A DNA stretch of 48,555 nucleotides from Pseudoalteromonas sp. NBT06-2 (GTDB taxonomy: Bacteria > Pseudomonadota > Gammaproteobacteria > Enterobacterales > Alteromonadaceae), in contig NZ_NQMR01000045.1 of the NCBI RefSeq assembly GCF_002276045.1, forward strand, positions 1 to 48,555. The letters are read 5' to 3'. How positions within the stretch are numbered: position 1 is the first letter of the stretch; every line of letters starts with the position of its first letter. Positions 44,018 through 48,555 of this stretch are shown one piece after another. A program made the translations under genes and the position numbers. Under the pieces are notes generated by a model that did not search any database, was not told where the DNA came from, and saw nothing but the letters and a program-made list of their open reading frames with translations.

Positions 44018-44208
44018 ATACCATTTCCGTTAATAAAGTGGTCAATCAGCGGGAGTTCAAAGCGCTTTGAAAGCCGCCTAAAAGGAACTTTTGAGAATTT
44101 ACACTTCGTTGTTATGTCAGCTCTAAAGGGAATATGAATTCACTGATATGCCTAGAATTGTAAAACCTCATAAGCTCTGAGTGGCCACTTAATTATCGGA
44201 ATGGATAT
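44018..44208. mobile_element. About 191-bp inverted-repeat element, family 3
   Basis: Left end ATACCATTTCCGTTAATAAA then GTGGTCA; right end, read inward on the other strand, ATATCCATTCCGATAATTAA then GTGGCCAC. The ends agree with a few mismatches and gaps, and no ORF lies between. Different from the TACCC families. It looks like an old non-autonomous element. Confidence 0.6.
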
Positions 44209-44261
44209 AAATAATTAGTTGAAATGCTATTTTACAGTATTAGAGGGCTATATTATATAAA

Positions 44262-44319
44262 GTCGATTTAATACATTTAAACTCCCGCTGAAATCATGCA
44301 TTTCCAAGTAGCTTGGGTA
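44262..44319 (-). repeat. Single end of a family-2 element
   Basis: CCCGCTGAAATCATGCATTT followed by CCAAGTAGCTTGGGTA matches the conserved end of the elements at 10753-10910 and 48131-48285 and is followed by TA. A matching second end was not found at the expected distance, so this is a truncated or degenerate copy. Confidence 0.55.
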
Positions 44320-44321
44320 TA

Positions 44322-44953
44322 TTAAGTCTGTCGGTTGTCATTTGGCTCAAAATCCCATTTATGGGAAATTTTAGAACCAACATAAGGATGATTGTAAGTA
44401 GATGATTGGGAGAACTTAATGGGTTTAATGTTGAATCCAGATAACTACGAGGTAGCCGCGACGAAAAAATCATAAAAAACGGATAGAGAGAAGCTACTTA
44501 GCTGTGCAGCTAGATCTGTGCCCAAAATAAAAGTAAAAATTGAGCTAAGTACATCAAAAAACTTAAGTATGCAGGCAATGATTGGAAAATCCATTTTTAG
44601 TCAAGTTAAAACTAAATCATCAAGAACCCCTAGTTATTTTGGCTCTTATGGGATTTAAAATAACATACATGATGCAATTTAAAGTAGCTGTTTCATCTAC
44701 TCTATATAACGGTCAATTAACCAAGCACGTCTATGGTCAAAGTTATTGTTCGAATATGTGTCTATTTGTATTTTTGTTGCCATAATTAAAACATCAATTG
44801 CTAGGGTATGTTGTTCTATTGCTCATATGGTTGAATAAAATGAATCTGATATCGTAAACAAAGTTATTCCTGTTGGAAAGTCCATAGTAACTTACTTGCT
44901 TTATTTGAATAATCGAAAATACTTAATAAAAGATACACATAATAAGGTTTATC
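44322..44953. other. Intergenic stretch before the response regulator
   Basis: About 630 bp with scattered short frames (for example 44582-44785 plus) that lack ribosome sites and family features. It may contain remnants of a lost gene. The AAGG ribosome site of the response regulator is near 44944. Confidence 0.4.
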
Positions 44954-45526
44954 ATGTTTTCATCCCCTGAAATCTCATTTTTGAAAAATGAACTACATAA
45001 TTTCATCAATAAAATTCAAACTATGCTAGATAATCCAGCCATTGAAGGGGTGCGTCGAGATAAACTTGAGCAGAAACTAATTGTTACAGTATCAATTGTA
45101 AACAAACTAGATCATCAACAAGCTGAAAAAGACAATAGATCAACAAAAATAAGATTATTAATTGTCGATGATGTTGAATCCATGCGAAAAATACATCGAC
45201 ATTATTTTATGGAATCTGGTTTTAAAAATATTGATTTAGCAGAAGATGGCAACCGTGCTTTCCTAATGATGAAGAAAGCAATAGATAATGATCATCCATA
45301 TGATTTGATTATATCGGATTGGGAAATGCCAAAAGTAAGTGGGTTAACATTATTAAAGAAAATCCGTATTGATAAGGATTTGTGGCGAACTCCCTTTTAT
45401 CTTATTTCATCGTTATCAGAAAAAAAACATATTTTAAATGGGATTAACATGGGTGCCACAGGGTATATGGTAAAACCTGTAAATCAAAAAATGATTCTAG
45501 ATAAGTTTAAAAGTTATTTTAAATAA
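44954..45526 (+). CDS. CheY-like single-domain response regulator with N-terminal helical extension
   Basis: 190 aa. Residues 1-60 form a helical, possibly coiled-coil segment. The receiver domain (about 66-188) has the acidic pair Asp72-Asp73 in LLIVDDVES, phosphoacceptor Asp122 in IISDWEMP, a Ser153 in LISSLS where CheY has Thr, and the conserved Lys174 in VKPVN. There is no output domain, so it probably acts by protein contact, as CheY does. No kinase gene is adjacent. AAGG ribosome site about 7 nt before the ATG. Confidence 0.9.
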   Translation: MFSSPEISFLKNELHNFINKIQTMLDNPAIEGVRRDKLEQKLIVTVSIVNKLDHQQAEKDNRSTKIRLLIVDDVESMRKIHRHYFMESGFKNIDLAEDGNRAFLMMKKAIDNDHPYDLIISDWEMPKVSGLTLLKKIRIDKDLWRTPFYLISSLSEKKHILNGINMGATGYMVKPVNQKMILDKFKSYFK

Positions 45527-45573
45527 CATTGCCTAAACATATATTCTTTATCTTATATCCTTTCTACTAAATC

Positions 45574-45602
45574 TATCCCTATCCCTATCCCTATCCCTAT
45601 CC
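45574..45602. repeat. TATCCC hexanucleotide tandem repeat
   Basis: 4.8 perfect copies of TATCCC, 48 bp after the response-regulator stop codon. Such a tract is prone to slippage. It is not inside a gene. Confidence 0.9.
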
Positions 45603-45705
45603 ATAAAACCCCATTTTAGAGAATATAACGCTATATTAACTAATGATTTTATCAAGGTTACAAATTGAGGCTTGCTTAGTTGATTGTGAAAAGGTTTATA
45701 TTGAA

Positions 45706-45795
45706 CATCTGTTTCCGTTAACTTAACAAAGTGACTGTATAAATCGATCTGAGAATCAACCGATTATCACCTAAGGCGAAAACGGTATTATAAGT
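45706..45795. repeat. Degenerate inverted-repeat sequence
   Basis: Starts with CTGTTTCCGTTAACTTAACA next to AAGTGACTG and ends near CGAAAACGGTATTA, which read from the other strand is TAATACCGTTTTCG. Both resemble the ends of the family-3 element at 44018-44208. Probably a shortened relative. Confidence 0.35.
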
Positions 45796-45899
45796 CGTTG
45801 TTGACTAGTTGCTGAGTGCGCAGTTTATCTCCTAATTTAGCATTTACAAATATATTACTTACCCTTTTATAAGCATTTTATTTAAAAATTTGATGATAA

Positions 45900-45935
45900 T
45901 TTAACATTATTGATCTGGTTATCAATAATGTTAAA
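45900..45935. repeat. Perfect 15-bp palindrome with 6-nt loop upstream of the amylase gene
   Basis: TTTAACATTATTGAT and its exact complement ATCAATAATGTTAAA flank CTGGTT, 155 bp before the amylase start. No T-tract follows on the plus strand. It could terminate upstream transcription or serve as an operator. Confidence 0.6.
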
Positions 45936-46089
45936 ACTCAAAAAATGTATGGCTGAATTATGTTGTTTATGCCGTTCACTGCATACGTATTCAAGAAAAT
46001 TAACCATGACAGTGTTTTAATTTTGAGCAATCATCTAGAGGGTTTCATATTAATAGTACCGAATAAAACCAGTAATAAGAGGAACTGCA

Positions 46090-48090
46090 ATGAAATACAA
46101 ACTAACTAAAAATTTAATTAGAACAGTAATAGCAATGCCTTTAGTAACTAGCATGCAAATAAGGGCCGATGTTCAAGCGACTACTTTTGTGCATTTATTT
46201 GAGTGGCGCTGGCAAGATATTGCCCAAGAGTGTGAAAGTTATTTAGGACCCAAAGGTTTTGCAGCTGTGCAAGTTTCACCACCTAACGAACATATGCAAG
46301 GAGCACAGTGGTGGACCAGATACCAACCCGTCAGTTATCAATTAGAAAGCCGTGGTGGGTCACGTCAACAATTTGTTGATATGGTTAATCGTTGTAACGC
46401 AGTTGGTGTTGATATTTATGTTGATACTGTTATAAATCATATGGCTAATGGAAGTGGTATCGGTACAGCTGGCAGCAGTTATGGCAACAATAATTATCCT
46501 ATATATAGCCCTCAAGATTTTCATAATTATTGTGCTATTAATGATTATACTAATCGTTGGCAAGTACAAAACTGTCAATTAGTTGGTTTACCAGATTTAA
46601 ATACCGACTCATTTTATGTTCAAGAAACCTTGGCTGAATATTTGAATGATTTAATCAATATTGGTGTCGCAGGTTTTCGCTTTGATGCTTCAAAACATAT
46701 GGCTGTTGAGGATATTCAAAATATTTTATCAAAAATCAATGGGACACCATTAGTATTTCAAGAGGTGATTGATCAAGGTGGTGAAGCTATAGGCTCTGAC
46801 GAATATATCAGTACAGGATTAGTTACAGAGTTTAAATATTCAGTCAAATTAGGTGAAACCTTTAATAATGGTAAACTGGCTTGGTTAAATAACTTTGGTA
46901 AAGCTTGGGGGTTTATGGCTAGTAGCTCTGCAGTGGTTTTTGTTGATAATCATGATAATCAGCGTGGCCATGGTGGTGCCGGTAGTGTAATAACATTTGA
47001 AGATGGTCGCTTGTACGACTTAGCCAACGTATTTATGTTGGCTTACCCTTATGGTTATCCGAAAGTAATGTCTAGCTATGATTACCATGGAGATACCGAT
47101 GCAGGTTCGCCCAGTACACCAGTACATAATAATGGAAACTTAGACTGTTTTGGTTCGAATTGGCAGTGTGAGCACCGATGGTCTTACATTGCGGGTGCAG
47201 TGGACTTTAGAAATAATACTACTGATCACTGGAATATTAATCATTGGTGGGATAATGGTAATAATCAGATAGCCTTTGGTCGGGGTAACTCGGGGTTTGT
47301 TGCCATTAACAAAGAAGATTTCAATTTAAATACCATCTTAACCACGGAAATGGGGGCAGGGTCGTATTGTAATGTGCTAAAAGGTCAATTATCAGAGGAT
47401 AAACAATCCTGTTCAGGCGAAACGGTTGTTGTTAATAGCAATGGTACTATTAATGCTAATGTAGGGGCATGGGATGCTTTTGCTATTCATCAAGGAGCAA
47501 AACTTGAGGTTGCGCCTGAAGAAAATTGGCAGCGCACGGTAATTTTTATTCAAGCACAAACTCAAAGTGGGCAAGATATGTTTATTCGTGGCGGTATTGA
47601 TCACGATTATGCTAATAATTATTTAGGTAAAAACTGCCAAGCTAATAATTACAATTGTGCTATTCCTATCAAACACAATAACTTACTAAATGCCACGACT
47701 ACACCCTGGAAAAACAATGAATTGTATTTAGATTGGTATGGTAATGAATCTAGTCAAAGTAATGAAGTAGAGGGAACGCCGCTAGATTGGACTACTAATT
47801 TTTGGCTAAGTCAATGGGGGGTTAAACGCACTACCGCAACAGACGGTTATGGTGAAGATCCTCTGAATATTTGGGGCCAACATTATTGGATGCTAGATGT
47901 TGAGATGGATTGTAGTCAAACCGTAAATGGTGAGTTTGAAGTAAAAGCTTTTGTTAAAAATGGTCAAGGCTGGGAGGCTAATATTGTTCAAGTGCCTTCG
48001 CCTTATATATCTAATAATCATTTTGCGCAGTGTGGAAAAATCAATATGTTTAGATTCAACAATGATAATGCAGAAGTTTACGAGTTTTAA
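46090..48090 (+). CDS. Secreted chloride-dependent alpha-amylase (GH13) with C-terminal propeptide-like domain
   Basis: 666 aa, hydrolyses internal alpha-1,4 bonds of starch and glycogen. The signal peptide is about 1-26. GH13 regions are visible: VDTVINHM (111-118), GFRFDASKH with nucleophile Asp199, VFQEVID with acid/base Glu225, and FVDNHDNQ with Asp289. Arg197, Asn287 and Lys325 are in the places of the chloride ligands Arg172, Asn262 and Lys300 of the Pseudoalteromonas haloplanktis enzyme AHA, as I recall it. Lysine at the third place is shared with that cold-active enzyme. Residues after about 475 match the C-terminal extension of the AHA precursor, which is removed after secretion. A GAGGA ribosome site lies 6 nt upstream. 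Monocistronic. Confidence 0.95.
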   Translation: MKYKLTKNLIRTVIAMPLVTSMQIRADVQATTFVHLFEWRWQDIAQECESYLGPKGFAAVQVSPPNEHMQGAQWWTRYQPVSYQLESRGGSRQQFVDMVNRCNAVGVDIYVDTVINHMANGSGIGTAGSSYGNNNYPIYSPQDFHNYCAINDYTNRWQVQNCQLVGLPDLNTDSFYVQETLAEYLNDLINIGVAGFRFDASKHMAVEDIQNILSKINGTPLVFQEVIDQGGEAIGSDEYISTGLVTEFKYSVKLGETFNNGKLAWLNNFGKAWGFMASSSAVVFVDNHDNQRGHGGAGSVITFEDGRLYDLANVFMLAYPYGYPKVMSSYDYHGDTDAGSPSTPVHNNGNLDCFGSNWQCEHRWSYIAGAVDFRNNTTDHWNINHWWDNGNNQIAFGRGNSGFVAINKEDFNLNTILTTEMGAGSYCNVLKGQLSEDKQSCSGETVVVNSNGTINANVGAWDAFAIHQGAKLEVAPEENWQRTVIFIQAQTQSGQDMFIRGGIDHDYANNYLGKNCQANNYNCAIPIKHNNLLNATTTPWKNNELYLDWYGNESSQSNEVEGTPLDWTTNFWLSQWGVKRTTATDGYGEDPLNIWGQHYWMLDVEMDCSQTVNGEFEVKAFVKNGQGWEANIVQVPSPYISNNHFAQCGKINMFRFNNDNAEVYEF

Positions 48091-48130
48091 GCCGTTAACA
48101 GTTAGTTCATTTATATTGGTATGACATATA

Positions 48131-48285
48131 TACCCAAACCACTTTAATGCTTGTTTCAGAATTTATCAGGTGAGTTAGCACAAGGCACATCATTTTAGGA
48201 TATTGCCTTTCAAACTGATGTAACGTAGTGATTAGTTACCAGATAAATTCCCGCTGAAATCATGCATTTCCAAGTAGCTTGGGTA
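48131..48285 (-). mobile_element. 155-bp inverted-repeat element, family 2
   Basis: Begins TACCCAAACCACTTTAATG, soon after carries GAATTTATCAGGTG, and ends CCCGCTGAAATCATGCATTT then CCAAGTAGCTTGGGTA. TA lies on both sides. It is in the opposite orientation to the copy at 10753-10910. No ORF. Confidence 0.7.
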
Positions 48286-48400
48286 TATCAGCGCTACGTG
48301 GAAATGCAGATTACAGAGCTTGGGTAGGATACGAGTACAAGGCATTATTTGTAATTCATGATATTCCCTGATTATGGATCATAACGTCATAATCGTTTTC

Positions 48401-48549
48401 TACCCAAACTACCGTAGGGTAAGACGATAAGTTGCTAACTGCGTTGTTATAAGATTTGTGTTGAGAATAACTTAACGATACATATTATGCCTTGCATTTG
48501 GCACGCTTATCGACTTGCTGAAATTATGTATTTCCATGTAGCACGGGTA
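48401..48549 (-). mobile_element. Degenerate family-2 element at the window edge
   Basis: Starts TACCCAAACTACCGTAGGG and ends GCTGAAATTATGTATTTCC then ATGTAGCACGGGTA, a diverged form of the family-2 end. Length about 149 bp. The terminal repeats have several mismatches, so it is older than the other copies. Confidence 0.5.
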
Positions 48550-48555
48550 TATAGG

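Noticed and set aside
44582..44785. Plus-strand open frame of 67 codons
   Set aside because: Poor start context and no neighbours or motif support.
45574..45602. Telomere-like or origin function for the TATCCC tract
   Set aside because: Only about five units, in the middle of bacterial chromosome, with no DnaA boxes or terminal structure nearby.
1..48555. CRISPR arrays
   Set aside because: No regularly spaced direct repeats with unique spacers; the repeats found are dispersed inverted-repeat elements or short tandem tracts.

Overview
The window reads as chromosomal DNA from an AT-rich marine gammaproteobacterium, most likely of the Alteromonadales (Pseudoalteromonas/Colwellia-like). The reasons are a cold-type chloride-dependent alpha-amylase precursor with a C-terminal extension, HspQ and YehS homologues, a secreted PKD-domain metalloprotease, and many short inverted-repeat elements ending in TACCC...GGGTA. 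This is recognition by eye; no search was run.

Bases 1-16.2 kb are ordinary but element-scarred chromosome. They hold glutamate dehydrogenase (minus), a decayed operon for exported proteins (minus), a chemotaxis receptor (minus), a three-gene exported-protein operon (plus; phospholipase-C/nuclease-like, parvulin-like, membrane-anchored), hspQ, a yehS-like gene and a secreted M43-type metalloprotease. One 310-bp non-autonomous element occurs twice in inverted orientation. Copy 1 splits a signal-peptide gene, which can be rebuilt in frame by removing 312 bp. Copy 2 cuts into the 3' end of the yehS-like gene.

Bases 16.8-43.7 kb are a mobile genomic island of about 26.9 kb inserted in the ribosome-rescue gene arfB. 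The 3' part of the chromosomal arfB lies at 16612-16806 and the 5' part at 43713-43937. Joined at the shared ATTG(C/A)GCTTT sequence they give an intact 137-codon gene. The island ends in a short inverted repeat, TTTCCCAGA...TCTGGGAAA. Its left end carries a multi-recombinase operon: two tyrosine-recombinase-like proteins of about 800 aa, a small coiled-coil protein, and a tyrosine integrase with a complete catalytic set. Next comes a full-length, divergent 137-aa arfB, which looks like a replacement for the gene the island breaks.

The island cargo is defensive. A long minus-strand operon runs from an XRE regulator through an unknown 417-aa protein, a half-size specificity protein, HsdM and HsdS. 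It continues through an inserted three-gene cassette (helical-repeat protein; PD-(D/E)xK-like protein; OLD-type ATPase-TOPRIM protein) to HsdR, a YgjP-like metallopeptidase and a second PD-(D/E)xK protein. Overlapping starts and stops suggest that the cassette is translated with the restriction genes. Divergent from it is a plus-strand operon with a winged-helix-like protein, an SF2 helicase, an AbrB/ParS-type antitoxin-like protein and a low-molecular-weight tyrosine-phosphatase-like protein. The arfB-disrupting, arfB-replacing island and the type I R-M operon with its embedded cassette are the most interesting objects here.

Bases 44-48.5 kb return to chromosome: more inverted-repeat elements, a CheY-like response regulator and the alpha-amylase. 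No rRNA, tRNA or CRISPR array was recognised.
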